Of a stretch of DNA of 64,000 nucleotides, positions 24,312 through 35,901 are shown one piece after another. The stretch spans positions 15,724,556 through 15,788,555 of the forward strand of contig OX940868.1 of the NCBI GenBank assembly GCA_954871525.1, given 5' to 3'. This stretch comes from Parietaria judaica. Its lineage: Eukaryota; Streptophyta; Magnoliopsida; Rosales; Urticaceae. How positions within the stretch are numbered: the first letter of the stretch is position 1; each line of letters begins with the position of its first letter. A program made the translations under genes and the position numbers. The notes below the pieces were generated by a model. It was not told the DNA's origin, ran no database searches, and worked only from the letters and a program-made list of their open reading frames with translations.

Positions 24312-25115
24312 TAGGGGTGAAAATTTTGTATTCGGGTCTCGGTTTGTCCCGGTTTTGGTCCCGGTATCGGATCGTTTTTGGTAATTAAAAAAAATAGTTT
24401 TTTTTTTACCATACCTTAAAAAGGGACTTCCCGGTTCCGGTTTGAAAAACCAAAACCAATTAAAAATCTAAAATTCCCGGGTTTTTTTTTTTGTCCCGGT
24501 TTTATGTCGTTTCATTATAAGTTTGTCGTTTTTTTAACATGTCATTTCTTATATGTCGTTTATCTATTAGGTTTTTAATCCATTATTTTATTTTTTCAGC
24601 CCATTATTTTAACATGTCATTTATTTTTCAGCCATTACTTGGTATTTTATTTAATGTGTCATTTCTTATATGTCGTTTTGTTATATAAGAAAAAAGGTTT
24701 GTTTGAACTCGGTATTTACTATTTAACATTTTAGACTCGGTTTTTTGCACTGAGATTTGGATTTTGTATTATGAAGTTCACGACTTCAACTAAGATCTTG
24801 CATTTGTTTATCTTGTATTTTGTTTTTGTACTCGGATTTGGTATTTTATATTTTGGATTTGTACTCGGATTTGGTAATTTGCATTTTGGATTTTTTTTTT
24901 CATGTTTCTTTCTTGGATTTTGTCCCGGTTTTCGTCCCGAATTTCAGTCCAAAAAAAATTGGGATTTTAATCGGTGTCCCGGTTCCGGTCACGATTCTTA
25001 TTTAAAAAAAATATAAAGACTTTTCAGAACCAGAACCGGGACAGAAAACTGTGTCCCGGTTTTTCCGGGACAAGGAAAAAAATAGTCAAATTCCCGATTT
25101 TCAGTTTCAGCCATA
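24312..25115. mobile_element. Non-autonomous hAT transposon, perfect 8-bp TSD
   Basis: 804 bp between two copies of GCTTAAAC (24304-24311 and 25116-25123). Ends: TAGGGGTGAAAATTTTG at the left and the inverse of TATGGCTGAAA at the right. Many copies of TCCCGGTTTT and CCGGTTCCGG crowd both ends, as expected of hAT subterminal motifs. The longest frames (repeats of LVFYILDLYSDL type) only translate simple repeats, so there is no transposase. Confidence 0.88.
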
Positions 25116-25123
25116 GCTTAAAC

Positions 25124-25328
25124 TATGTAAATTGTACGCAAATACTCGGATAAGTACCCATGTTTGTCACAGTCTAGATCGACGCCATATATGCACTTAA
25201 CTTGGGCGATTAATGGAAGCCAACAAAACAATAACTTGGGAACTTTCACCAAAAAATAATAACTTGAGTACTTCTGTCAATAATTTCTCTTAATAATTTA
25301 CTGAGAATATATTGTAAATTTATAATAA
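25124..25328. other. AT-rich spacer
   Basis: Short intergenic stretch between two transposons. It contains a duplicated AATAACTTGGGAACTTTCACC / AATAACTTGAGTACTTCTGTC pair at about 25225-25285. Confidence 0.4.
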
Positions 25329-25800
25329 GGTTAATGACGGCGAAATATCCAAAGCGTAGTCAAAGAATCCCTCGTGTACTTAAAGTTAAAAAGTAGTGGC
25401 AAAAATACCTAAAGTCGCATTTGGAGAGTTGACTACTCCATTCTCGTAACGATGTTAACGTACTCGTTAACTCTAGCCACATGAAAAAATCTGTTTCGTT
25501 AAGTGTAATCATTAGGGGTTTGATTAGTTGTATTAAAAACTATTAAGTATTAACTAAGGGTTTTATTAGTTGTTTTGTCGTAAACGAGACTAATGTGGGC
25601 TCGTCCACGTGACAAAAATTTGTGTCAACAACTCACGTTTGTTCACGTGGCCAGAGATAACAGACAAGTTAACGGCGTTCCGAAAATGGAGTGGTCAACT
25701 CTCCAAATACGACTTTAGGTAGTTTTGCAACCAATTTCAAATTTTAGGTACACGAGAAATTCTTTGATTAAATTTTAGGTATTTTCGTCATCTTTAACCC
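25329..25800. mobile_element. Mutator-like MITE with ~150-bp inverted arms
   Basis: Left arm GGTTAATGACGGCGAAATATCC...; right arm, inverted, GGGTTAAAGATGACGAAAATACC.... The arms stay alignable through GAATCCCTCGTGTACTTAAA, CTAAAGTCGCATTTGGAGAG and the GAACGCCGTTAAC region. The centre holds CCACGTGACAAAAATTTGTG. No clean TSD could be read, so the exact ends are approximate. Confidence 0.68.
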
Positions 25801-26467
25801 TTTGTTTCATATTTATCAATTTGGAATAAGTAAACCCACAAATAGAAATGAGAGCCACTCGTGAGGAAAAGGCAGTTGAACGCAGCCACAAACAAACACC
25901 TTGTTTTTCCCCGCCTCACATCATATATATAGTTTCATACATCAACAATATATTTCCTTCATATATTTATTCCCTAATTTGTTCTACATCGTGTAGTTTG
26001 ACTCTTATTTTACAAATAAATAGTTATTTATAGTTTTTGAAAAATATAAAATGGTGGGAGCTGATCGGTCACCCCCACTTGATTTGAATTTTCGCATAAT
26101 TATATATTTTCATCAAATATATTATATGTTTATATAAATAAGTTGTTATCATATTATTGTTAAGAATTTAAGATTGCTTTGTGACATGCAAATTTAATTT
26201 CTTAATTTATTTTTAAAATTGCGGTTTTTTTTTCTTCTCTCACTGTGGGGGATTTGTAAAATGAAATCAAAATACTTTCCGAGTGTATATTTTAACCGTT
26301 TTTAAAAATAAAAGATATATTTTCAGAAAATAAAAAATAAATAAAAATAAAATTCCCTAATACACATTAAAAAATGATTAGTGGAAAAATGACGTCAGCT
26401 TCAACGCCTCGAGGCAAAGAGCACCAATCTGTTCTGTTCGTTGGTGGAGGAGAGAGAGAGAGAGAAC
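25801..26467. other. Promoter-side intergenic DNA of the PurU gene
   Basis: AT-rich with no gene seen. It ends in a GA-rich leader (GGAGAGAGAGAGAGAGAAC) directly before the PurU ATG. Confidence 0.5.
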
Positions 26468-29400
26468 ATGAGCTTTGTCCGAAGAGCCTCGCCGGAGCTC
26501 CCCAGACTCTTCAAATTTGCAAACAGGTCCTTCAACTCCTCCCTATTCCCCGGAGAATCCCTCATCGCCTCTTCTTCTTCCTCTCTCGCCCACGGAATCC
26601 ACGTCTTCCATTGCCCTGTACGTCAAGCACTCTTCCCTCCATTTTCTTTCTCGGCAGCCAAGCAGAGTGTGGTTTGTGGATCAGGATGCGGTCGGGATCG
26701 TCGCGAAGCTCTCGGATTGCATAGCCTCCAATGGCGGGAACATTCTCGGAGCGGATGTCTTCGTTCCTCAGAAGAAGCACGTCTTTTACTCCAGAAGGTA
26801 ATGCTTTCTTTCATGGTTGATGACCAACAGCTTTTTGGATTCCATTGATGAGAAATGTGGTTGCTCGATGTTCTAGTGGGATAACATTGTATTCATGGGC
26901 TTTGCTTGGTGTTTTCATTGATTTGGTAGTGGTGAAGCCACGACCGGTCTGGTTAGCGGGCTCGGTCCCAATCCCAGATTCGGAGACGCCTGTTTTTGTT
27001 TTTTTTTTTAAACTGGGCCGGTTTTTGAAAAGAAAAAACAATTATTTTCGAATCAAACAATAAACATTGTATGAACTTGTAGTAATACACGAGTTAAAGG
27101 TCTAAAACCAGGTCAGAAGCCGGGTCGGTGCAGCTCAATGCCCACTTATTTCTTTAGTAAGGTGTTGCTTTCATTCGGTTTGAAAACAGGATCATTGGAC
27201 CTCGCTCTCCCCTTTCGGTCTTCCTTGCTTTTCTGGTAATGGTTCCTGTTCAATTATTATTATTTTTTTATAAAAAGAGGCGAGACAGGGCTCTCAGGCC
27301 GAAAATTTCACACCTAGATTTTGGGAGCAACATTTAAATAGGTACTTTATAACATTAAGCAGCAAGAACAGAATCCAAAAAGCAAACTACGAATGAATCG
27401 AAAGTGGAAAGTATTGCCAAATTGGCCTGGAATGATGCGCTAGCAAGAGAGCTCGTGTAATCCCGAGCTATGTTGTTCTGTTTTTTTTTTCTCTCTTTCT
27501 AATGTCTATTTATATTGGAGGAGTTCGATAATTTACTGGTGATATCATGCTTCTCAATGATGCTTTATGCTTTAGTTGTGGCAGAACATAATAATTGAAT
27601 ATATATGTACGCCTCGCTCGTTAACAGTACTGCCTTTTTTTCGGTATGAACAAAAAAAATATAGGAAAACTTTGTTACTTGACTTGTTGTGGAATGAAAT
27701 CGTTGGAGAAACCAATTTCAGACTATATTGGTGGTCAAATTAGTTTCCCAATTGGTCTAGAAAATTCATGTTTGCTTTGAATCGAGCCCATAATTTTTTT
27801 TAGTATTAATTTTTTAATTCATGCAAGATCATCTGTTTAGTAGATGGATTAAGAAACCAGTTTACTGATACCCCTGAATTATCCGAGAGCACCATATTTA
27901 AACTCTTCTGAACAAGAGAGATTAAATTTTGTGTAAATCGACAGTGAGTTCGTCTTTGACCCCGCAAAATGGCCAAGATCCCAAATGGATGAAGACTTCC
28001 ACAAACTATCTCAGCACTATAATGCTATGAGATCTACCGTCCGAGTCCCGAATTGTGACCCCAAATATAAGATCGCTGTTCTGGTCTCAAAGCAGGTATC
28101 GTTATGTTACTTTTCATGGATGATTTTTATAATCACGTAAAAATAATATTTATATGCATCGCGTTACGATCTGCAGGAACATTGCCTGGTTGACTTGCTG
28201 CATCAATGGCAGGAAGGAAGGCTCCCTGTTGAAATAAATTGTGTGATAAGGTCAGTGGTCAACCTTCGAAATGGTTACCTATCTTGTGTTTTTTTTTTCT
28301 TTTTTTCCTTGGAGATTCTCACAATATGTGTATTTTTTTTTCTTTTATCAGTAACCACGACAGAGGTCCGAACACCCATGTTTCTCGCTTTCTTGAAAGG
28401 CACGGAATCCCGTATCATTATTTAAACACAACCGAGGAAAACAAAAGAGAAGGAGAGATCTTGGAGTTGGTTCAGAATTCTGATTTCTTAGTACTTGCCA
28501 GGTACATGCAGGTAATAATACGATGACACTTTCTTGCAATGTTAGTCCATAATCACTCGAGATACAGGTCCGCTATCGAAGCTCAACATACTGATCCTAC
28601 ACATGTTTTTCAGACCCTTTTTGTCCCATTTGGCCCTTTAATTTGTAAATTGACTATATCACACCCTCAACGTTGTACTTCTGTCCTTAGATCTTCCCTC
28701 AAATTGTTGTTCGTTTTGTGACATAATTTTATTTTATTTTACATTTTGTCCCGGTACCTCTTTGAGAGCCAAGAACAGACAAAAATTACAGAAAAACAAA
28801 GTCGGGGTTTAGATATAGTCATTTTACAAAGTGATGCGTCACATAGGGACAAACATAGACAGAGTCGGTGAGCTCCGAAATTGGTTTATCTTTTTTTTTG
28901 TTCCTCATCGTAAGTTTTAAATGGAACATTAATCATACATGTCATTCATATAGTAGATCGCTCTGAAAGCATGCTCCTTTTGCGCAGGTCTTATCTGGCG
29001 ATTTTTTAAAGAGCTACGGAAAGGACATAATCAACATTCATCACGGCCTTTTACCATCTTTCAAGGGCTGTCATCCATCGAGGCAGGTTCGTTCTGTTCC
29101 CGACCGGTCTTTGACTTTCTGATTTATAAATTCATCCTCACACATTGAAGTGTATCCATGCTTCATTCCTAACTGTTTATGCATGCATAATATGCTAGAT
29201 TAATTTTGCAGGCTTTTGAAGCGGGCGTAAAACTAATTGGTGCAACGAGCCACTTTGTTACTGAAGAACTTGATTGTGGACCTATAATCGAACAAATGGT
29301 AATTTCAAATTGAATTTTCTATTTTCTTCATTTCTGCCTCTAATACTTATGCTATTCAATAGAGCTAAAACGGTCCCGGTAAAATAACCGGTTATATTTT

Positions 29401-29724
29401 TTTACCTCTGAAATACCGGTTTATATACCCGTAACGGGTAAAGTTTTCTGAACGAATAAGATAAAATGTTCAAATTTTTTTTGCTTAAGGCGAGCGATTT
29501 GTTTTTACGAGACGTTTAATTGCATGTCGAAATCGGCTTCCTCGTGCTCTATAGTCTGATCTGACTCTCTCATGCAGGTTGAGAGAGTTTCACACAGAGA
29601 TAATTTGCAGAGCTTTGTGCAGAAATCGGAGAACCTCGAGAAACAATGCCTTGCGAAGGCTATAAAATCGTACTGCGAGTTGCGGGTCCTGCCCTTCCAG
29701 GAAAACAAGACCGTCGTCTTCTAA
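26468..29724 (+). CDS. Formyltetrahydrofolate deformylase (PurU)
   Basis: Hydrolyses 10-formyl-tetrahydrofolate to formate and tetrahydrofolate, in plants a mitochondrial enzyme that supports photorespiration. Eight exons: 26468..26617, 26685..26797, 27945..28095, 28177..28250, 28352..28511, 28988..29086, 29212..29298, 29578..29724; 326 aa with no break. The first ~40 residues are basic and Ser-rich (presequence). Then comes an ACT-like domain ([19 protein letters not shown]) followed by the formyl-transferase-like catalytic domain, with [12 protein letters not shown] (catalytic Asn and His) and [10 protein letters not shown] (catalytic Asp). Intron 1 is short (67 bp); its acceptor is taken as the AG at 26683-26684 because this restores the family sequence HCPDAVGI. 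Intron 2 is 1.1 kb and holds a hAT-like insert. Family identification is firm. Confidence 0.94.
26927..27316. mobile_element. Small hAT-like element in intron 2 of PurU
   Basis: 390 bp. Left end TAGTGGTGAAGCC; right end, inverted, TAGGTGTGAAATTTTCGG. Flanks are TGATTTGG and GATTTTGG, which fit an 8-bp duplication that has since lost or gained a T. CGGTC/CCGGGTCGG words lie near both ends. Non-coding. Confidence 0.5.
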
Positions 29725-30564
29725 AGGGATGAAGGGCATTTATGGAAACAAGACTTGTATTTTAAGGGGATGAAGGGCATAAGTAGTGTCTACACTACAC
29801 ATTCATTTTTCTCTTCTTGCTATAATGGTCTTGATTTTCCACTTCAAATTCTCATAAAATGTACTTTAATTCGATCATATGCTCATTTTTCTGACATTAT
29901 ACCACTGACCTTTGTAAAATCAACAAAAGGCAGATTCTTAGCAACCTTGCAATCCAATTTATCACAGATACTTCTCTGCAGTATTCGTATTTGTATTATT
30001 TTCAAGTAAATGACACTAATACCCCTTAGCTCTTCATGTTGGCGAAGATATATCTCAAGAATACACTTTAAGACTTGCATGAACTTGTCAACTAATAAAC
30101 GAACAAGTTCGCTATCAACTCATCATACTTTAAGACTTGCATGAACTTGTCAAATTTATAAATTTAGCCACCGGCATCGAAATTACCGGATACCCGGTTT
30201 CTGTCCTCCCACTGCCAAACTATCAGCTGCGGCCAGTATATAAAAACATTAGGTTTTAATCGAGATCTTAGTAAAGGATTCTAGTTTCAGTTAGTTTTGG
30301 GATTTTAAAATTTAGTCATAAAAGCTTCGTATAGATAAATGGCACCTAGAAATATCGGATAATTATCAAAAAAAACTTTTGTGATAAGCATGCAAAGATT
30401 AAAAAGATAGCTCTTGTATAACAAACAATAACCAAAAGAATTTATAAGCATATGACAATTAAATTAACAGCAAAGACCAATCTCGCTAGTCAAAATTTTC
30501 AAGAGTGCATAAAAACAAATGAAAACTACATTAAGAGACGGGAATCCGAGATAATCTTAAACAT
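29725..30564. other. Convergent 3-prime regions of PurU and RPS7
   Basis: No gene seen. It holds the 3-prime UTRs of both genes and a 27-bp direct repeat (30065-30091 and 30127-30153). A block near 30165-30220 with GAAATTACCGGATACCCGG resembles CCGG-rich sequence in the last PurU intron (about 29360-29440); both may come from a decayed hAT element. Confidence 0.45.
30065..30153. repeat. 27-bp direct repeat, 62-bp period
   Basis: ACTTTAAGACTTGCATGAAC...TCAA occurs identically at 30065-30091 and 30127-30153. Confidence 0.9.
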
Positions 30565-31941
30565 TTATGCCTCTGTCAAAGGATACTCGAATGTGACGTC
30601 TTTTCCGGTGAGCTTCCGGTAAACACCGGATAGAGTCTCCAGCTTGTACTCGGTGTTGTTGCGTTCCTTCGGGTCCAAGAAGATCTGTCACACAGAGCAA
30701 TAACACACATGTCCAATTAATTTGCTGAGTTACAACAAAAAATGAGAATTTTCTAATTCGGTCAAGACTTACCTTAATGATCTTGGATCCATCGACTCTG
30801 TATCTAACACGTTTGCCTACAATCTCGGCAGGGTAGACGATATCCTCAAGGACTGCGTCATGGACAGCTGTCAGTGTGCGGTTGCGAGGACGCTGCACAG
30901 CAGATCCCTTCTTCGGGGGCCTCATGATCCTTCGGGTCGCAACAAAGACCACATCCTGCAAGTCATTTATAGAAAAAGAAGAAAAAATAAGTGAGGATTA
31001 ACTTTGGCTATTTCGTTTTAAAATTAGAACTTTGAATCACACATTTTTATTTCAGAGTACCAGATTTTCAGTGTTCTCAGTTTTTGGGAATTTAATGTCC
31101 CATTCCACCCCTAAAATAAATATTTTTTTTTCGAAATAAACTTAAATACAACGCTTTAGACATTCTGATGTTCAGTTATTAGATTTCGAAGTCGCGGTTA
31201 TATTATTACCTTTCCGCTGAACTTCTTCTCCAACTCCCTAACAAGTCTAAGATGGATCTTGCGGAAAGCCTTCCTCAATCTAAATGGCACGTTGATCACA
31301 ACTGCCTTGCGGTTTCCAGCAATGTCCATTTGGCTGCATATTCAGTATCATAATCATTAGAAATTTAGAATACCCAAATGAAACAGAGAAACCCCGAATA
31401 TTCAATACCTATTGATCATTACATTAATAACCCTAGAAATTGGTTATTGAATTCACTACACTTAATTTATGCAGTCTTTGTAGTTTTTGTGTTTCGATCA
31501 TCTCTTCGATAAGAATTTTATTTTAGTGATAAGTAATATGGCATTATCTTAAGCACAAAATACACATATTGTGCCAAAACAGGTATAAAAAAAACACGCA
31601 AGGGTAAACTTTGAGTCAAAAACTGCTCTTCAAAAGACATTGAAACTGCCCAGAAATAGAACCCACAAGAATAGACAACATGTATTTCCACGTACCTAGC
31701 AGAGTTGATGTAAAGATCCTTCAAATCGCTCTTCAGCTCCGTGTTGGTGTTCTCCAAATCAAAGAGGTACTGCGTGACACCAAAACCGTAATTTCACAAC
31801 ATGCCCCTTGACCAAAGCACATAAGAAACAAGACTACAAAACAATGGCAACCAAAAGTAATTTCACCTGTGCAACAGTCTCCTCAAACTCGGTTGGCTCG
31901 GCATCCTTATCCTTGAGGATCTTCTTCCTTGTCGTGTACAT
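30565..31941 (-). CDS. RPS7: 40S ribosomal protein S7 (eS7)
   Basis: Small-subunit ribosomal protein. Five coding exons on the minus strand: 31941..31867, 31769..31696, 31333..31210, 30955..30773, 30684..30565; 191 aa, the normal length. Begins [20 protein letters not shown] and ends [33 protein letters not shown] is diagnostic of eS7. A non-coding leader exon lies upstream: the acceptor at 31952-31953 and a donor at 32810-32811 define an 860-bp 5-prime UTR intron, common in plant ribosomal protein genes, where such introns often raise expression. The leader intron contains a small tandem repeat. Confidence 0.97.
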
Positions 31942-31951
31942 CTTCACAGAG

Positions 31952-32895
31952 CTACAAAAGGACTATATCAGCTCATACATTGTCCGATTCCGAATAAGGA
32001 ACATACTGGCTACTTCAGATAACTGAAATTTCCCTAAATCCCTAAATTCGGTTTTGTTTAGAAATAGATCAATCAAACCCTAACTTATCAATCAATGCAA
32101 TCAGCAAAGCTCCGATTACTTCCTCAAGAACAAAATTCAAAGACAATATAAGAACAAAATTGATCGAAAACGGCCTCTCTAAACAAGATGATAGTCCAAT
32201 TGCCAAGGTTCCGATGGATTCACCTAAAAGCTTTTACCAGTAATGGCGAGATAACCCCGACTGCTAAATTATATATATCCGAAGAACCTAGCTAAGATCG
32301 CTCAATATTCATTCCAAATGTCTTTTACCAGTAATGGCGATATAACCCCATGTATATATATACATATATATTATATATACACATACTATCTCTGAAGAAC
32401 TTAGCTAAAATCTCTCATTCTTTGTTCTAAATGTCTTCTACCAGTAATGGTGAGATAACCCTAAGTGCTTATACATAGATATAGATATATATACACTATC
32501 TCTAAAGACTTAGCTACAATCGGCCAATCTTCAATCCAAATGCTCAGAAGCGACACCGAATCAATCCCCAACATCTAAAATCCCCAATCCATAGTTCATA
32601 TCCGTACATCACGAATTCCTATTTCCAATTCTCCGCACTAAAGAAAACCTAAATCATGTAATCCACTAAGCAATTTCGCTGATTCTACGTCAAACAAATG
32701 TGAGAAGACTCGATTTTTTTTTTTTTTAAAAGAAGAGCAAGAGAATGGGCGTGTCGCTGAGACCGAGAGAAAGCCAGGTTCAACAATGGCGAGAGATAGA
32801 AGAAGCCGTACCGAGAGAGGCGAGCTTGAAGATGACAGGAGGCGTGCGTGAGTGAGGAATGGCGCTAAATCACAGAGGAGAGTGACAATGGCGAA
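31952..32895 (-). promoter_or_regulatory. 5-prime UTR intron and leader exon of RPS7
   Basis: Read on the minus strand: leader exon from about 32895 to 32812 (ends CTCTCTCG before GTACGG), intron 32811..31952 (ends TTTTGTAG), then ten leader bases and the ATG. The leader includes a pyrimidine-rich CTCACTCACGC-type stretch, as in TOP-like ribosomal protein mRNAs. The transcription start is estimated only. Confidence 0.6.
32226..32545. repeat. Three-copy minisatellite in the RPS7 leader intron
   Basis: Three units, each with TACCAGTAATGGNGANATAACC near 32235, 32327 and 32440 followed by AGAACNTAGCTAAAATC-like sequence; unit length about 90-110 bp. TA-rich inserts make the units unequal. Confidence 0.75.
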
Positions 32896-33071
32896 AGCTA
32901 GGGTTTTGTATCATCACAAATAAACCTTATATCAACGGCGCAGATTCAATCACCAAAATCTTTTACCGAAATTACCCCTGTGTTTTTTTTTTTGTTTAAT
33001 ATTTCCAGTCCTACCCCCTATAACATGAAGTTAAGGTGAGCATAATTAACATAATTTGTCCATTATAATTA

Positions 33072-33297
33072 GGGATAATAGCGGCAAAAGTAGTCAAAGT
33101 TAGGCCAAGTGTGTAAATAAGTGGCCAAACCGATTTAATATCGGCATAAGTAGTCAAATTTTACCAAACCGTGGACAGTACAAATTCCATCCATTTCATG
33201 TCAACGCCGTTAGCCACGTCATTTCCACAAGTGTTGAGCTTTGGCCACTTATTTGCACACTCAGCCTAACTTTAGCCACTTTTGCCGCTATTATCCC
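33072..33297. mobile_element. 226-bp MITE unit forming the outer left arm
   Basis: Both ends read GGGATAATAGCGGCAAAAGT (right end inverted). Its twin, inverted, is 35553-35778. Internal text includes GGCCACTTATTTGCACAC and CGCCGTTAGCCACGTCA. Confidence 0.82.
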
Positions 33298-33870
33298 TTA
33301 TTTTTTACGTTCCAAAGTATTTTTTAGGGTTTATCTAGATATTTTTTGTTATTTTTTTTCTCTTTCTTAAGATTTGACTAAAACTATTTCCGAAAGAACT
33401 GATTCCGTTTTTAAAATTAAGAACGCTGAATATCACTCTCAATTTTGAAAACATTAAAATGTGTTATCGGTTTCACATGTAATTTACGATCATAGGATTT
33501 GACATAAAACGTCTATATACTTAATTGTTAGGGACCATTATATTTTTTAACGGAATAAGTACGAAATACCCATTTAGCCACAAGTTTTTTTTTTAATTAC
33601 TCATTGTGTGTATTAAAATGAACTAAAATATGTATGTTTTAAAACGTTTGTACAAAATAAAAATTTCGTTAATAATGTTGGCCTAACATTGTTAGTTAGA
33701 ATCGAGGCTAAAATCGAGACTTTGTAATATTATTTTATTGAGATATATTTAATTGTTAAAGACCCCAAATTTTGTTTAAGGAAATACCCATTTAGCCACA
33801 ATATATTTAAAAAAAAAATTATTCATTGTGTATTAAAATGTACCAAAATGGGTAGTGTTTTAAAAACTTT

Positions 33871-34723
33871 TGTTGATGTACAAATTCGTCATTATTTAAT
33901 GTGACATAAAGTGCTAAGGTTGTGAATTAATTAAATTTACGAACCATGATAAAAGGCTTTAAAGAAATAAACTGGTATTCGTAAAAGCCCATTTGAAGAA
34001 GCCCAAAGAGATTCTCAGTCAGACCAAAGAACCAATGGACATAGGTTACTTGGCCCAATGAGTTCTAAAGCCCAAATCCACTCGGTAGCAGCCCAGAAAG
34101 ACGAGGGTAGAGTCGTCATATTCTCTACCCGGCATCATATTTCAAACTTAGACGGAAGACCAGGAGTGCAGAGTCAAGTCTCCAACGGGCATAATTCAAA
34201 CACGACGATGAGAACGAAGTCGTGGGACACGTGTAGTCAGATCGTCCATTCAACCCGGTCAGCACGAAGTGAAGACTCCTCGATTCCTGGAAGTTCAACG
34301 GGAAGAATTGAAGTCTATAAATGCGAAGCTCAAGCTCAGATCAACACACGCACACTTACAACCTCGAGAGAATACACTGAAGAGTTTCTACCCGGCATTC
34401 TTGTCATTTTGAGATCTTATTGTGTTCTTTCTTTCTTTCTCCATTTCTTCCTACTCTCAGACGTGATCCAGCTGCCTGTAGCTATCCGTCTATGTTCATT
34501 GTCGCAATAAACTAACAGAGGAAGTAGTCAACTACCGCATTGGGACGAACCTCTATAAAAAATCCCTCGTCTCATTTATATCGCTTATATACTTATACAT
34601 ATATCGTGAGTGAATCGTGAGCTTGCAACGTGAGAGATCGAATTCCACCAAATTGCTTCATCCAAAAATATCATACACTCACAAGTCACACTTGACTGAT
34701 TGAGGTGGGAAACCACGTCAACA
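33871..34723 (+). mobile_element. Solo LTR, 853 bp, TSD ACTTT
   Basis: Begins TGTTGATG and ends CGTCAACA, with ACTTT directly outside each end (33866-33870 and 34724-34728). A TATA box (TATAAAT, 34316) and a polyadenylation signal (AATAAA, 34506) in the correct order show plus orientation. No second LTR or internal region lies nearby, so this is what remains after recombination between two LTRs. The 150-codon frame at 34058-34510 lies wholly inside it and is not considered a gene. Confidence 0.88.
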
Positions 34724-35552
34724 ACTTTGTAAAAAAATGATAATCTCGTTAATAATTTTGGCCTCATTGTTAGTTAGAGCCGGGACTAAATCGAGACTTA
34801 GTAATATTATTTTATTGAGATTATTAATTTAAATGAAATTTTACTGGACGAAGTAGTCTTTCGGTCTATAATGCCAAGGCTTCGTGGTTAACAGTTTGGC
34901 ACACCAAGATATCATAGTTTTAAAAAAATAAAAAATTTAACAGTAGCATCAATGATTTGATATGGGTTTTGAGATTAGTGAAAGTGACCAATACCTTCTT
35001 GTTCTATTCCTTGTTACGTAAGATGGTTTTCTTTTTATTTTTTCTACTTCGACCCCTAAATCATGATCAGGTAATTTGTACAGGGCCGAGAACCTCAAAA
35101 ATTTGTTAGTACTGTCTATCCCGTACCCTGGTGAACCAAACAGAGCGTAAGTCTTCCAAGCATGGAGAGGCTAAACTAATCACTAGTAACCCCTACATTT
35201 TGCGCAAAGTTAACAAAAATGGTTTTTTTTCGTAAGTTATGTGTGGTGATTTCAAATGACTAAGTCCATAAAAGCATGGTATAATAAAATTTCATAAAAT
35301 TAATAAAATAAAATAATGGTCCCTAACAATTAAATATATAGAGGTTTTATGTCAAATCCTATGATCGTAAATTACATGTGAAACCAATAACATATTTTAA
35401 TGTTTTCAAAATTGAGAGTGATATTCAGCGTTCTAAATTTAAAAAACGGAATCAGTTCTTTCGGATATCAAGTTTTAGTCAAATCTTAAGAAAAAGAAAA
35501 AGAAAAAATATCTAGATAAACCCTAAAAATACTTTGGAACGCAAAAAAATAA

Positions 35553-35778
35553 GGGATAATAGCGGCAAAAGTGGCTAAAGTTAGGCCGAGTGTGCAAATA
35601 AGTGGCCAAAGCTCAACACTTGTGGAAATGACGTGGCTAACGGCATTGACATGAAATGGATGGAATTTGTACTGTCCACGGTTTGGTAAACTTTGGCAAC
35701 TTATGCCGATATTAAATCGGTTTGGCCACTTATTTGCACACTTGACCTAACTTTGACCACTTTTGCCGCTATTATCCC
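35553..35778. mobile_element. 226-bp MITE unit forming the outer right arm
   Basis: Inverted twin of 33072-33297, same length, with terminal GGGATAATAGCGGCAAAAGT and its inverse at the two ends. Confidence 0.82.
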
Positions 35779-35901
35779 TTATAATTATAAATGACAATTT
35801 TTGGGTGTTTCGAAATAGAGTGTCTTTGAGCATATCGTGCTCCAAAGAGTCTCGTGGGCCTAGTAATGGGGCCGGGCCTGTTGAAGACTTACAATTGCCA
35901 A

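Larger units (their letters stand above)
33072..35778. mobile_element. Compound Mutator-like element, 471-bp inverted arms, 9-bp TSD
   Basis: 2707 bp bounded by TTATAATTA on both sides (33063-33071 and 35779-35787). It starts GGGATAATAGCGGCAAAAGT and ends with the inverse. The left arm (33072 to about 33542) and right arm (about 35312 to 35778) are inverted copies with few changes. Inside the arms, 33072-33297 and 35553-35778 are themselves complete 226-bp fold-back units with the same terminal sequence at each end. No transposase is present. The core is interrupted by a solo LTR (33871-34723). Around that insert an older direct duplication is visible (33650-33755 resembles 34729-34835). TSD plus long arms make the Mutator-like call firm. 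Confidence 0.88.

Noticed and set aside
24771..25016. Leu/Phe-rich 81- and 61-codon frames resembling membrane segments
   Set aside because: They are translations of short TTGGATTTTGTACTCGG-type repeats inside the hAT element at 24312-25115.
29360..30220. hAT element spanning the last exon of PurU
   Set aside because: CCGG-rich text near 29360-29440 and 30165-30220 looks related, but no TSD or end pairing was found and a real exon lies between.
34058..34510. 150-codon plus-strand reading frame
   Set aside because: It lies entirely inside the solo LTR bounded by ACTTT duplications, spans the LTR TATA box and ends at its polyadenylation region; no protein family resembles it.
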